Part shown: one piece after another, positions 24,898 through 38,458 of the stretch
Layout: the number at the start of each line of letters is the position of its first letter
Position numbering within the stretch: position 1 is the first letter of the stretch
Assembly (NCBI GenBank): GCA_964057225.1
Contig: OZ059900.1
Span: 15,515,638-15,579,637 of the forward strand
Direction: 5' to 3'
From: Auanema rhodensis
Lineage: Eukaryota; Nematoda; Chromadorea; Rhabditida; Rhabditidae
Length of the DNA stretch: 64,000 nucleotides
The notes under the pieces: model-generated
Database searches by the model: none
The model's input: only the letters and a program-made list of their open reading frames with translations
Told to the model about the DNA's origin: nothing
Made by a program: the position numbers and the translations under genes

Positions 24898-27800
24898 AGA
24901 CGTTGTACGAACAATTTTGAGCTAGGTTTCATTGACATTGCATGAGTTTGAACACATGAAATCGTAAGTCAAAACCTTGTTTACAGCGAAATTTCCAAAA
25001 ACTGGTTTTCCAGCATAATAAAATATTTCTCATGGGAAATACTGTGTTTTTGTATTTTTCTAGTGTTCAGCATGTGAAATGCTTCATTTTAGTATGTAAC
25101 ACGCTGAAATTCGTTGCATTTGACGACTCATATGAACAAAAATCGATTTAATCAATATTAGCCATAAAGGGCGTGCCCTCAGAATATGCTAATTTCCTTA
25201 ATTTTCTAACCCCTGTTTTTTTGTCGTGAAAGTGGAACTAGACGTTGTAGGAACAATTTTGAGCTAGGTTTCATTGACATTGCATGAGTTTGAACACATG
25301 AAATCGTAAGTCAAAACCTTGTTTACAGCGAAATTTCCAAAAACTGGTTTTCCAGCATAATAAAATATTTCTCATGGGAAATACTGTGTTTTTGTATTTT
25401 TCTAGTGTTCAGCATGTAAAATGCTTCATTTTAGTATGTAACACGCTGAAATTCGTTGCATTTGACGACTCATATGAACAAAAATCGATTTAATCAATAT
25501 TAGCCATAAGGGGCGTGCCCTCAGAATATGCTAATTTCCTTAATTTTCTAACCCCTGTTTTTTTGTCGTGAAAGTGGAACTAGACATTGTATTAACAATT
25601 TTGAGCTAGGTTTCATTGACATTGCATGAGTTTGAACACATGAAATCGTAAGTCAAAACCTTGTTTACAGCGAAATTTCCAAAAACTGGTTTTCCAGCAT
25701 AATAAAATATTTCTCATGGGTATTACTGTGTTTTTGTATTTTTCTAGTGTTCAGCATGTAAAATGCTTCATTTTAGTATGTAACACGCTGAAATTCGTTG
25801 CATTTGACGACTCATATGAACAAAAATCGATTTAATCAATATTAGCCATAAGGGGCGTGCCCTCAGAATATGCTAATTTCCTTAATTTTCTAACCCCTGT
25901 TTTTTTGTCGCGAAAGTGGAACTAGACGTTGTACGAACAATTTTGAGCTGGGTTTCATTGACATTGCATGAGTTTGAACACATGAAATCGTAAGTCAAAA
26001 CCTTGTTTACAGCGAAATTTCCAAAAACTGGTTTTCCAGCATAATAAAATATTTCTCATGGGAAATACTGTGTTTTTGTATTTTTCTAGTGTTCAGCATG
26101 TAAAATGCTTCATTTTAGTATGTAACACGCTGAAATTCGTTGCATTTGACGACTCATATGAACAAAAATCGATTTAATCAATATTAGCCATAAGGGGCGT
26201 GCCCTCAGAATATGCTAATTTCCTTAATTTTCTAACCCCTGTTTTTTTGTCGTGAAAGTGGAACCAGACGTTGTACGAACAATTTTGAGCTAGGTTTCAT
26301 TGACATTGCATGAGTTTGAACACATGAAATCGTAAGTCAAAACCTTGTTTACAGCGAAATTTCCAAAAACTGGTTTTCCAGCATAATAAAATATTTCTCA
26401 TGGGAAATACTGTGTTTTGTATTTTTCTAGTGTTCAGCATGTAAAATGCTTCATTTTAGTATGTAACACGCTGAAATTCGTTGCATTTGACGACTCATAT
26501 GAACAAAAATCGATTTAATCAATATTAGCCATAAGGGGCGTGCCCTCAGAATATGCTAATTTCCTTAATTTTCTAACCCCTGTTTTTTTGTCGTGAAAGT
26601 GGAACTAGACGTTGTACGAACAATTTTGAGCTGGGTTTCATTGACATTGCATGAGTTTGAACACATGAAATCGTAAGTCAAAACCTTGTTTACAGCGAAA
26701 TTTCCAAAAACTGGTTTTCCAGCATAATAAAATATTTCTCATGAGAAATACTGTGTTTTTGTATTTTTCTAGTGTTCAGCATGTAAAATGCTTCATTTTA
26801 GTATGTAACACGCTGAAATTCGTTGCATTTGACGACTCATATGAACAAAAATCGATTTAATCAATATTAGCCATAAGGGGCGTGCCCTCAGAATATGCTA
26901 ATTTCCTTAATTTTCTAACCCCTGTTTTTTTGTCGTGAAAGTGGAACTAGACGTTGTACGAACAATTTTGAGCTAGGTTTCATTTACATTGCATGAGTTT
27001 GAACACATGAAATCGTAAGTCAAAACCTTGTTTACAGCGAAATTTCCAAAAACTGGTTTTCCAGCATAATAAAATATTTCTCATGGGAAATACTGTGTTT
27101 TTGTATTTTTCTAGTGTTCAGCATGTAAAATGCTTCATTTTAGTATGTAACACGCTGAAATTCGTTGCATTTGATGACTCATATGAACAAAAATCGATTT
27201 AATCAATATTAGCCATAAGGGGCGTGCCCTCAGAATATGCTAATTTCCTTAATTTTCTAACCCCTGTTTTTTTGTCGTGAAAGTGGAATTAGACGTTGTA
27301 CGAACAATTTTGAGCTAGGTTTCATTGACATTGCATGAGTTTGAACACATGAAATCGTAAGTCAAAACCTTGTTTACAGCGAAATTTCCAAAAACTGGTT
27401 TTCCAGCATAATAAAATATTTCTCATGGGAAATACTGTGTTTTTGTATTTTTCTAGTGTTCAGCATGTGAAATGCTTCATTTTAGTATGTAACACGCTGA
27501 AATTCGTTGCATTTGACGACTCATATGAACAAAAATCGATTTAATCAATATTAGCCATAAAGGGCGTGCCCTCAGAATATGCTAATTTCCTTAATTTTCT
27601 AACCCCTGTTTTTTTGTCGTGAAAGTGGAACTAGACGTTGTAGGAACAATTTTGAGCTAGGTTTCATTGACATTGCATGAGTTTGAACACATGAAATCGT
27701 AAGTCAAAACCTTGTTTACAGCGAAATTTCCAAAAACTGGTTTTCCAGCATAATAAAATATTTCTCATGGGAAATACTGTGTTTTTGTATTTTTCTAGTG

Positions 27801-29681
27801 TTCAGCATGTAAAATGCTTCATTTTAGTATGTAACACGCTGAAATTCGTTGCATTTGACGACTCATATGAACAAAAATCGATTTAATCAATATTAGCCAT
27901 AAGGGGCGTGCCCTCAGAATATGCTAATTTCCTTAATTTTCTAACCCCTGTTTTTTTGTCGTGAAAGTGGAACTAGACATTGTATTAACAATTTTGAGCT
28001 AGGTTTCATTGACATTGCATGAGTTTGAACACATGAAATCGTAAGTCAAAACCTTGTTTACAGCGAAATTTCCAAAAACTGGTTTTCCAGCATAATAAAA
28101 TATTTCTCATGGGTATTACTGTGTTTTTGTATTTTTCTAGTGTTCAGCATGTAAAATGCTTCATTTTAGTATGTAACACGCTGAAATTCGTTGCATTTGA
28201 CGACTCATATGAACAAAAATCGATTTAATCAATATTAGCCATAAGGGGCGTGCCCTCAGAATATGCTAATTTCCTTAATTTTCTAACCCCTGTTTTTTTG
28301 TCGCGAAAGTGGAACTAGACGTTGTACGAACAATTTTGAGCTGGGTTTCATTGACATTGCATGAGTTTGAACACATGAAATCGTAAGTCAAAACCTTGTT
28401 TACAGCGAAATTTCCAAAAACTGGTTTTCCAGCATAATAAAATATTTCTCATGGGAAATACTGTGTTTTTGTATTTTTCTAGTGTTCAGCATGTAAAATG
28501 CTTCATTTTAGTATGTAACACGCTGAAATTCGTTGCATTTGACGACTCATATGAACAAAAATCGATTTAATCAATATTAGCCATAAGGGGCGTGCCCTCA
28601 GAATATGCTAATTTCCTTAATTTTCTAACCCCTGTTTTTTTGTCGTGAAAGTGGAACCAGACGTTGTACGAACAATTTTGAGCTAGGTTTCATTGACATT
28701 GCATGAGTTTGAACACATGAAATCGTAAGTCAAAACCTTGTTTACAGCGAAATTTCCAAAAACTGGTTTTCCAGCATAATAAAATATTTCTCATGGGAAA
28801 TACTGTGTTTTGTATTTTTCTAGTGTTCAGCATGTAAAATGCTTCATTTTAGTATGTAACACGCTGAAATTCGTTGCATTTGACGACTCATATGAACAAA
28901 AATCGATTTAATCAATATTAGCCATAAGGGGCGTGCCCTCAGAATATGCTAATTTCCTTAATTTTCTAACCCCTGTTTTTTTGTCGTGAAAGTGGAACTA
29001 GACGTTGTACGAACAATTTTGAGCTGGGTTTCATTGACATTGCATGAGTTTGAACACATGAAATCGTAAGTCAAAACCTTGTTTACAGCGAAATTTCCAA
29101 AAACTGGTTTTCCAGCATAATAAAATATTTCTCATGAGAAATACTGTGTTTTTGTATTTTTCTAGTGTTCAGCATGTAAAATGCTTCATTTTAGTATGTA
29201 ACACGCTGAAATTCGTTGCATTTGACGACTCATATGAACAAAAATCGATTTAATCAATATTAGCCATAAGGGGCGTGCCCTCAGAATATGCTAATTTCCT
29301 TAATTTTCTAACCCCTGTTTTTTTGTCGTGAAAGTGGAACTAGACGTTGTACGAACAATTTTGAGCTAGGTTTCATTTACATTGCATGAGTTTGAACACA
29401 TGAAATCGTAAGTCAAAACCTTGTTTACAGCGAAATTTCCAAAAACTGGTTTTCCAGCATAATAAAATATTTCTCATGGGAAATACTGTGTTTTTGTATT
29501 TTTCTAGTGTTCAGCATGTAAAATGCTTCATTTTAGTATGTAACACGCTGAAATTCGTTGCATTTGATGACTCATATGAACAAAAATCGATTTAATCAAT
29601 ATTAGCCATAAGGGGCGTGCCCTCAGAATATGCTAATTTCCTTAATTTTCTAACCCCTGTTTTTTTGTCGTGAAAGTGGAA
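24898..29681 (+). repeat. 7-mer HOR, 2393 bp x 2
   Basis: 24898-27288 matches 27291-29681 with offset 2393, which is 7 x 342 minus 1. The missing base is a T lost from the u81-u85 run, present in both copies (about 26416 and 28810), so the indel predates the duplication. Ordered markers in each copy are: gtgaaat with u284G; TT-type u284; u71T/u73T with gtcgcg and gctggg; gaaccag; the T-loss monomer with gctggg; u69A with catttac; gatgact. The match stops at gaattag against gaactag (27289 and 29682). Part of the same series occurs earlier at about 22.5-23.9 kb, diverged. Confidence 0.85.
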
Positions 29682-31277
29682 CTAGACGTTGTACGAACAA
29701 TTTTGAGCTGGGTTTCATTGACATTGCATGAGTTTGAACACATGAAATCGTAAGTCAAAACCTTGTTTACAGCGAAATTTCCAAAAACTGGTTTTCCAGC
29801 ATAATAAAATATTTCTCATGGGAAATACTGTGTTTTTGTATTTTTCTAGTGTTCAGCATGTAAAATGCTTCATTTTAGTATGTAACACGCTGAAATTCGT
29901 TGCATTTGACGACTCATATGAACAAAAATCGATTTAATCAATATTAGCCATAAGGGGCGTGCCCTCTGAATATGCTAATTTCCTTAATTTTCTAACCCTT
30001 GTTTTTTTGTCGTGAAAGTGGAACTAGACGTTGTACGAACAATTTTGAGCCAGGTTTCATTTACATTGCATGAGTTTGAACACATGAAATCGTAAGTCAA
30101 AACCTTGTTTACAGCGAAATTTCCAAAAACTGGTTTTCCAGCATAATAAAATATTTCTCATGGGAAATACTGTGTTTTTGTATTTTTCTAGTGTTCAGCA
30201 TGTAAAATGCTTCATTTTAGTATGTAACACGCTGAAATTCGTTGCATTTGACGACTCATATGAACAAAAACCGATTTAATCAATATTAGCCATAAGGGGC
30301 GTGCCCTCAGAATATGCTAATTTCCTTAATTTTCTAACCCCTGTTTTTTTGTCGTGAAAGTGGAACTAGACGTTGTACGAACAATTTTGAGCTAGGTTTC
30401 ATTTACATTGCATGAGTTTGAACACATGAAATCGTAAGTCAAAACCTTGTTTACAGCGAAATTTCCAAAAACTGGTTTTCCAGCATAATAAAATATTTCT
30501 CATGAGAAATACTGTGTTTTTGTATTTTTCTAGTGTTCAGCATGTAAAATGCTTCATTTTAGTATGTAACACGCTGAAATTCGTTGCATTTGACTACTCA
30601 TATGAACAAAAATCGATTTAATCAATATTAGCCATAAGGGGCGTGCCCTCAGAATATGCTAATTTCCTTAATTTTCTAACCCCTGTTTTTTTGTCGTGAA
30701 AGTAGAACTAGACGTTGTACAAACAATTTTGAGCTAGGTTTCATTGACATTGCATGAGTTTGAACACATGAAATCGTAAGTCAAAACCTTGTTTACAGCG
30801 AAATTTCCAAAAACTGGTTTTCCAGCATAATAAAATATTTCTCATGGGAAATACTGTGTTTTTGTATTTTTCTAGAGTTCAGCATGTGAAATGCTTCATT
30901 TTAGTATGTAATACGCTGAAATTCGTTGCATTTGACGACTCATATGAACAAAAATCGATTTAATCAATATTAGCCATAAGGGGCGTGCCCTCAGAATATG
31001 CTAATTTCCTTAATTTTCTAACCCTTGTTTTTTTGTCGTGAAAGTGGAACTAGACGTTGTACGAACAATTTTGAGCCAGGTTTCATTTACATTGCATGAG
31101 TTTGAACACATGAAATCGTAAGTCAAAACCTTGTTTACAGCGAAATTTCCAAAAACTGGTTTTCCAGCATAATAAAATATTTCTCATGGGAAATACTGTG
31201 TTTTTGTATTTTTCTAGTGTTCAGCATGTAAAATGCTTCATTTTAGTATGTAACACGCTGAAATTCGTTGCATTTGA
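27562..31277 (+). repeat. 3716-bp block, copy 1 (partner 33033-36748)
   Basis: This block matches 33033-36748 at offset 5471 (16 monomers minus the shared T loss) with no internal difference that I noticed. It is bounded by 27561/33032 (A versus G at u202) and 31278/36749 (C versus T at u158). It overlaps the second copy of the 7-mer HOR and continues through monomers marked ctctgaa, acccttg, gccagg, aaaaaccg, gactact, aagtagaac, tacaaac, agagttc and aatacgc. Such length and identity imply recent segmental duplication within the array. Confidence 0.8.
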
Positions 31278-32427
31278 CTACTCATATGAACAAAAATCGA
31301 TTTAATCAATATTAGCCATAAGGGGCGTGCCCTCAGAATATGCTAATTTCCTTAATTTTCTAACCCCTGTTTTTTTGTCGTGAAAGTAGAACTAGACGTT
31401 GTACAAACAATTTTGAGCTAGGTTTCATTGACATTGCATGAGTTTGAACACATGAAATCGTAAGTCAAAACCTTGTTTACAGCGAAATTTCCAAAAACTG
31501 GTTTTCCAGCATAATAAAATATTTCTCATGGGAAATACTGTGTTTTTGTATTTTTCTAGAGTTCAGCATGTGAAATGCTTCATTTTAGTATGTAATACGC
31601 TGAAATTCGTTGCATTTGACGACTCATATGAACAAAAATCGATTTAATCAATATTAGCCATAAGGGGCGTGCCCTCAGAATATGCTAATTTCCTTAATTT
31701 TCTAACCCCTGTTTTTTTGTCGTGAAAGTGGAACTAGACGTTGTACGAACAATTTTGAGCTAGGTTTCATTTACATTGCATGAGTTTGCACACATGAAAT
31801 CGTAAGTCAAAACCTTGTTTACAACGAAATTTCCAAAAACTGGTTTTCCAGCATAATAAAATATTTCTCATGGGAAATACTGTGTTTTTGTATTTTTCTA
31901 GTGTTCAGCATGTAAACTGCTTCATTTTAGTATGTAACACGCTGAAATTCGTTGCATTTGACTACTCATATGAACAAAAATCGATTTAATCAATATTAGC
32001 CATAAGGGGCGTGCCCTCAGAATATGCTAATTTCCTTAATTTTCTAACCCCTGTTTTTTTGTCGTGAAAGTGGAACTAGACGTTGTACAAACAATTTTGA
32101 GCTAGGTTTCATTGACATTGCATGAGTTTGAACACATGAAATCGTGAGTCAAAACCTTGTTTACAGCGAAATTTCCAAAAACTGGTTTTCCAGCATAATA
32201 AAATATTTCTCATGAGAAATACTGTGTTTTTGTATTTTTCTATTGTTCAGCATGTAAAATGCTTCATTTTAGTATGTAACACGCTGAAATTCGTTGCATT
32301 TGACGACTCATATGAACAAAAATCGATTTAATCAATATTAGCCATAAGGGGCGTGCCCTCAGAATATGCTAATTTCCTTAATTTTCTAACCCCTGTTTTT
32401 TTGTCGTGAAAGTGGAACTAGACGTTG
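31278..32427 (+). repeat. Block continuing copy 1 (partner 38459-39608)
   Basis: The sequence directly downstream of the 3716-bp block matches 38459-39608 at offset 7181 (21 monomers minus 1). It shares the unique markers gtttgcacac, acaacgaa, aaactgc and tattgttc. Differences seen are at 31369/38550 (g versus a in cccct-tt), 31576/38757 (g versus t) and 32145 (atcgtgag versus atcgtaag). So the downstream partner of copy 1 is displaced by exactly one 1710-bp 5-mer relative to copy 2. Confidence 0.75.
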
Positions 32428-33581
32428 TAGGAACAATTTTGAGCTAGGTTTCATTGACATTGCATGAGTTTGAACACATGAAATCGTAAGTCAAAACCTT
32501 GTTTACAGCGAAATTTCCAAAAACTGGTTTTCCAGCATAATAAAATATTTCTCATGGGAAATACTGTGTTTTTGTATTTTTCTAGTGTTCAGCATGTAAA
32601 ATGCTTCATTTTAGTATGTAACACGCTGAAATTCGTTGCATTTGACGACTCATATGAACAAAAATCGATTTAATCAATATTAGCCATAAGGGGCGTGCCC
32701 TCAGAATATGCTAATTTCCTTAATTTTCTAACCCCTGTTTTTTTGTCGTGAAAGTGGAACTAGACATTGTATTAACAATTTTGAGCTAGGTTTCATTGAC
32801 ATTGCATGAGTTTGAACACATGAAATCGTAAGTCAAAACCTTGTTTACAGCGAAATTTCCAAAAACTGGTTTTCCAGCATAATAAAATATTTCTCATGAG
32901 AAATACTGTGTTTTTGTATTTTTCTATTGTTCAGCATGTAAAATGCTTCATTTTAGTATGTAACACGCTGAAATTCGTTGCATTTGACGACTCATATGAA
33001 CAAAAATCGATTTAATCAATATTAGCCATAAGGGGCGTGCCCTCAGAATATGCTAATTTCCTTAATTTTCTAACCCCTGTTTTTTTGTCGTGAAAGTGGA
33101 ACTAGACGTTGTAGGAACAATTTTGAGCTAGGTTTCATTGACATTGCATGAGTTTGAACACATGAAATCGTAAGTCAAAACCTTGTTTACAGCGAAATTT
33201 CCAAAAACTGGTTTTCCAGCATAATAAAATATTTCTCATGGGAAATACTGTGTTTTTGTATTTTTCTAGTGTTCAGCATGTAAAATGCTTCATTTTAGTA
33301 TGTAACACGCTGAAATTCGTTGCATTTGACGACTCATATGAACAAAAATCGATTTAATCAATATTAGCCATAAGGGGCGTGCCCTCAGAATATGCTAATT
33401 TCCTTAATTTTCTAACCCCTGTTTTTTTGTCGTGAAAGTGGAACTAGACATTGTATTAACAATTTTGAGCTAGGTTTCATTGACATTGCATGAGTTTGAA
33501 CACATGAAATCGTAAGTCAAAACCTTGTTTACAGCGAAATTTCCAAAAACTGGTTTTCCAGCATAATAAAATATTTCTCAT
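32146..33581 (+). repeat. Dimer duplication, 684 bp
   Basis: 32146-32897 matches 32830-33581 at offset 684. Each copy holds a monomer with u69A, tattgttc and u284G, followed by one with the TT-type u284. The match is bounded by the unique g at 32145 and by the divergence at 32898/33582 (tgag versus tggg). It sits exactly at the junction between the two large block copies and may mark the exchange site. Confidence 0.75.
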
Positions 33582-36500
33582 GGGTATTACTGTGTTTTTG
33601 TATTTTTCTAGTGTTCAGCATGTAAAATGCTTCATTTTAGTATGTAACACGCTGAAATTCGTTGCATTTGACGACTCATATGAACAAAAATCGATTTAAT
33701 CAATATTAGCCATAAGGGGCGTGCCCTCAGAATATGCTAATTTCCTTAATTTTCTAACCCCTGTTTTTTTGTCGCGAAAGTGGAACTAGACGTTGTACGA
33801 ACAATTTTGAGCTGGGTTTCATTGACATTGCATGAGTTTGAACACATGAAATCGTAAGTCAAAACCTTGTTTACAGCGAAATTTCCAAAAACTGGTTTTC
33901 CAGCATAATAAAATATTTCTCATGGGAAATACTGTGTTTTTGTATTTTTCTAGTGTTCAGCATGTAAAATGCTTCATTTTAGTATGTAACACGCTGAAAT
34001 TCGTTGCATTTGACGACTCATATGAACAAAAATCGATTTAATCAATATTAGCCATAAGGGGCGTGCCCTCAGAATATGCTAATTTCCTTAATTTTCTAAC
34101 CCCTGTTTTTTTGTCGTGAAAGTGGAACCAGACGTTGTACGAACAATTTTGAGCTAGGTTTCATTGACATTGCATGAGTTTGAACACATGAAATCGTAAG
34201 TCAAAACCTTGTTTACAGCGAAATTTCCAAAAACTGGTTTTCCAGCATAATAAAATATTTCTCATGGGAAATACTGTGTTTTGTATTTTTCTAGTGTTCA
34301 GCATGTAAAATGCTTCATTTTAGTATGTAACACGCTGAAATTCGTTGCATTTGACGACTCATATGAACAAAAATCGATTTAATCAATATTAGCCATAAGG
34401 GGCGTGCCCTCAGAATATGCTAATTTCCTTAATTTTCTAACCCCTGTTTTTTTGTCGTGAAAGTGGAACTAGACGTTGTACGAACAATTTTGAGCTGGGT
34501 TTCATTGACATTGCATGAGTTTGAACACATGAAATCGTAAGTCAAAACCTTGTTTACAGCGAAATTTCCAAAAACTGGTTTTCCAGCATAATAAAATATT
34601 TCTCATGAGAAATACTGTGTTTTTGTATTTTTCTAGTGTTCAGCATGTAAAATGCTTCATTTTAGTATGTAACACGCTGAAATTCGTTGCATTTGACGAC
34701 TCATATGAACAAAAATCGATTTAATCAATATTAGCCATAAGGGGCGTGCCCTCAGAATATGCTAATTTCCTTAATTTTCTAACCCCTGTTTTTTTGTCGT
34801 GAAAGTGGAACTAGACGTTGTACGAACAATTTTGAGCTAGGTTTCATTTACATTGCATGAGTTTGAACACATGAAATCGTAAGTCAAAACCTTGTTTACA
34901 GCGAAATTTCCAAAAACTGGTTTTCCAGCATAATAAAATATTTCTCATGGGAAATACTGTGTTTTTGTATTTTTCTAGTGTTCAGCATGTAAAATGCTTC
35001 ATTTTAGTATGTAACACGCTGAAATTCGTTGCATTTGATGACTCATATGAACAAAAATCGATTTAATCAATATTAGCCATAAGGGGCGTGCCCTCAGAAT
35101 ATGCTAATTTCCTTAATTTTCTAACCCCTGTTTTTTTGTCGTGAAAGTGGAACTAGACGTTGTACGAACAATTTTGAGCTGGGTTTCATTGACATTGCAT
35201 GAGTTTGAACACATGAAATCGTAAGTCAAAACCTTGTTTACAGCGAAATTTCCAAAAACTGGTTTTCCAGCATAATAAAATATTTCTCATGGGAAATACT
35301 GTGTTTTTGTATTTTTCTAGTGTTCAGCATGTAAAATGCTTCATTTTAGTATGTAACACGCTGAAATTCGTTGCATTTGACGACTCATATGAACAAAAAT
35401 CGATTTAATCAATATTAGCCATAAGGGGCGTGCCCTCTGAATATGCTAATTTCCTTAATTTTCTAACCCTTGTTTTTTTGTCGTGAAAGTGGAACTAGAC
35501 GTTGTACGAACAATTTTGAGCCAGGTTTCATTTACATTGCATGAGTTTGAACACATGAAATCGTAAGTCAAAACCTTGTTTACAGCGAAATTTCCAAAAA
35601 CTGGTTTTCCAGCATAATAAAATATTTCTCATGGGAAATACTGTGTTTTTGTATTTTTCTAGTGTTCAGCATGTAAAATGCTTCATTTTAGTATGTAACA
35701 CGCTGAAATTCGTTGCATTTGACGACTCATATGAACAAAAACCGATTTAATCAATATTAGCCATAAGGGGCGTGCCCTCAGAATATGCTAATTTCCTTAA
35801 TTTTCTAACCCCTGTTTTTTTGTCGTGAAAGTGGAACTAGACGTTGTACGAACAATTTTGAGCTAGGTTTCATTTACATTGCATGAGTTTGAACACATGA
35901 AATCGTAAGTCAAAACCTTGTTTACAGCGAAATTTCCAAAAACTGGTTTTCCAGCATAATAAAATATTTCTCATGAGAAATACTGTGTTTTTGTATTTTT
36001 CTAGTGTTCAGCATGTAAAATGCTTCATTTTAGTATGTAACACGCTGAAATTCGTTGCATTTGACTACTCATATGAACAAAAATCGATTTAATCAATATT
36101 AGCCATAAGGGGCGTGCCCTCAGAATATGCTAATTTCCTTAATTTTCTAACCCCTGTTTTTTTGTCGTGAAAGTAGAACTAGACGTTGTACAAACAATTT
36201 TGAGCTAGGTTTCATTGACATTGCATGAGTTTGAACACATGAAATCGTAAGTCAAAACCTTGTTTACAGCGAAATTTCCAAAAACTGGTTTTCCAGCATA
36301 ATAAAATATTTCTCATGGGAAATACTGTGTTTTTGTATTTTTCTAGAGTTCAGCATGTGAAATGCTTCATTTTAGTATGTAATACGCTGAAATTCGTTGC
36401 ATTTGACGACTCATATGAACAAAAATCGATTTAATCAATATTAGCCATAAGGGGCGTGCCCTCAGAATATGCTAATTTCCTTAATTTTCTAACCCTTGTT

Positions 36501-36748
36501 TTTTTGTCGTGAAAGTGGAACTAGACGTTGTACGAACAATTTTGAGCCAGGTTTCATTTACATTGCATGAGTTTGAACACATGAAATCGTAAGTCAAAAC
36601 CTTGTTTACAGCGAAATTTCCAAAAACTGGTTTTCCAGCATAATAAAATATTTCTCATGGGAAATACTGTGTTTTTGTATTTTTCTAGTGTTCAGCATGT
36701 AAAATGCTTCATTTTAGTATGTAACACGCTGAAATTCGTTGCATTTGA
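33033..36748 (+). repeat. 3716-bp block, copy 2 (partner 27562-31277)
   Basis: This is the second copy of the block described at 27562-31277, in the same orientation. It contains the third instance of the lost T in the u81-u85 run (about 34280). Unlike copy 1, its last five monomers are duplicated again downstream, giving the 5-mer HOR at 34839-38458. Confidence 0.8.
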
Positions 36749-38458
36749 TGACTCATATGAACAAAAATCGATTTAATCAATATTAGCCATAAGGGGCGTG
36801 CCCTCAGAATATGCTAATTTCCTTAATTTTCTAACCCCTGTTTTTTTGTCGTGAAAGTGGAACTAGACGTTGTACGAACAATTTTGAGCTGGGTTTCATT
36901 GACATTGCATGAGTTTGAACACATGAAATCGTAAGTCAAAACCTTGTTTACAGCGAAATTTCCAAAAACTGGTTTTCCAGCATAATAAAATATTTCTCAT
37001 GGGAAATACTGTGTTTTTGTATTTTTCTAGTGTTCAGCATGTAAAATGCTTCATTTTAGTATGTAACACGCTGAAATTCGTTGCATTTGACGACTCATAT
37101 GAACAAAAATCGATTTAATCAATATTAGCCATAAGGGGCGTGCCCTCTGAATATGCTAATTTCCTTAATTTTCTAACCCTTGTTTTTTTGTCGTGAAAGT
37201 GGAACTAGACGTTGTACGAACAATTTTGAGCCAGGTTTCATTTACATTGCATGAGTTTGAACACATGAAATCGTAAGTCAAAACCTTGTTTACAGCGAAA
37301 TTTCCAAAAACTGGTTTTCCAGCATAATAAAATATTTCTCATGGGAAATACTGTGTTTTTGTATTTTTCTAGTGTTCAGCATGTAAAATGCTTCATTTTA
37401 GTATGTAACACGCTGAAATTCGTTGCATTTGACGACTCATATGAACAAAAACCGATTTAATCAATATTAGCCATAAGGGGCGTGCCCTCAGAATATGCTA
37501 ATTTCCTTAATTTTCTAACCCCTGTTTTTTTGTCGTGAAAGTGGAACTAGACGTTGTACGAACAATTTTGAGCTAGGTTTCATTTACATTGCATGAGTTT
37601 GAACACATGAAATCGTAAGTCAAAACCTTGTTTACAGCGAAATTTCCAAAAACTGGTTTTCCAGCATAATAAAATATTTCTCATGAGAAATACTGTGTTT
37701 TTGTATTTTTCTAGTGTTCAGCATGTAAAATGCTTCATTTTAGTATGTAACACGCTGAAATTCGTTGCATTTGACTACTCATATGAACAAAAATCGATTT
37801 AATCAATATTAGCCATAAGGGGCGTGCCCTCAGAATATGCTAATTTCCTTAATTTTCTAACCCCTGTTTTTTTGTCGTGAAAGTAGAACTAGACGTTGTA
37901 CAAACAATTTTGAGCTAGGTTTCATTGACATTGCATGAGTTTGAACACATGAAATCGTAAGTCAAAACCTTGTTTACAGCGAAATTTCCAAAAACTGGTT
38001 TTCCAGCATAATAAAATATTTCTCATGGGAAATACTGTGTTTTTGTATTTTTCTAGAGTTCAGCATGTGAAATGCTTCATTTTAGTATGTAATACGCTGA
38101 AATTCGTTGCATTTGACGACTCATATGAACAAAAATCGATTTAATCAATATTAGCCATAAGGGGCGTGCCCTCAGAATATGCTAATTTCCTTAATTTTCT
38201 AACCCTTGTTTTTTTGTCGTGAAAGTGGAACTAGACGTTGTACGAACAATTTTGAGCCAGGTTTCATTTACATTGCATGAGTTTGAACACATGAAATCGT
38301 AAGTCAAAACCTTGTTTACAGCGAAATTTCCAAAAACTGGTTTTCCAGCATAATAAAATATTTCTCATGGGAAATACTGTGTTTTTGTATTTTTCTAGTG
38401 TTCAGCATGTAAAATGCTTCATTTTAGTATGTAACACGCTGAAATTCGTTGCATTTGA
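34839..38458 (+). repeat. 5-mer HOR, 1710 bp x 2
   Basis: 34839-36748 matches 36549-38458 at offset 1710 with no difference noticed. The five monomer types, in order, carry: gatgact with gctggg; ctctgaa with acccttg and gccagg; aaaaaccg with catttac; u69A with gactact and aagtagaac; agagttc with gtgaaat, aatacgc, acccttg and gccagg. Bounds are 34838/36548 (gctagg versus gccagg) and 36749/38459 (gatgact versus gactact). This event must postdate the large block duplication because copy 1 has only one set. Confidence 0.85.
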
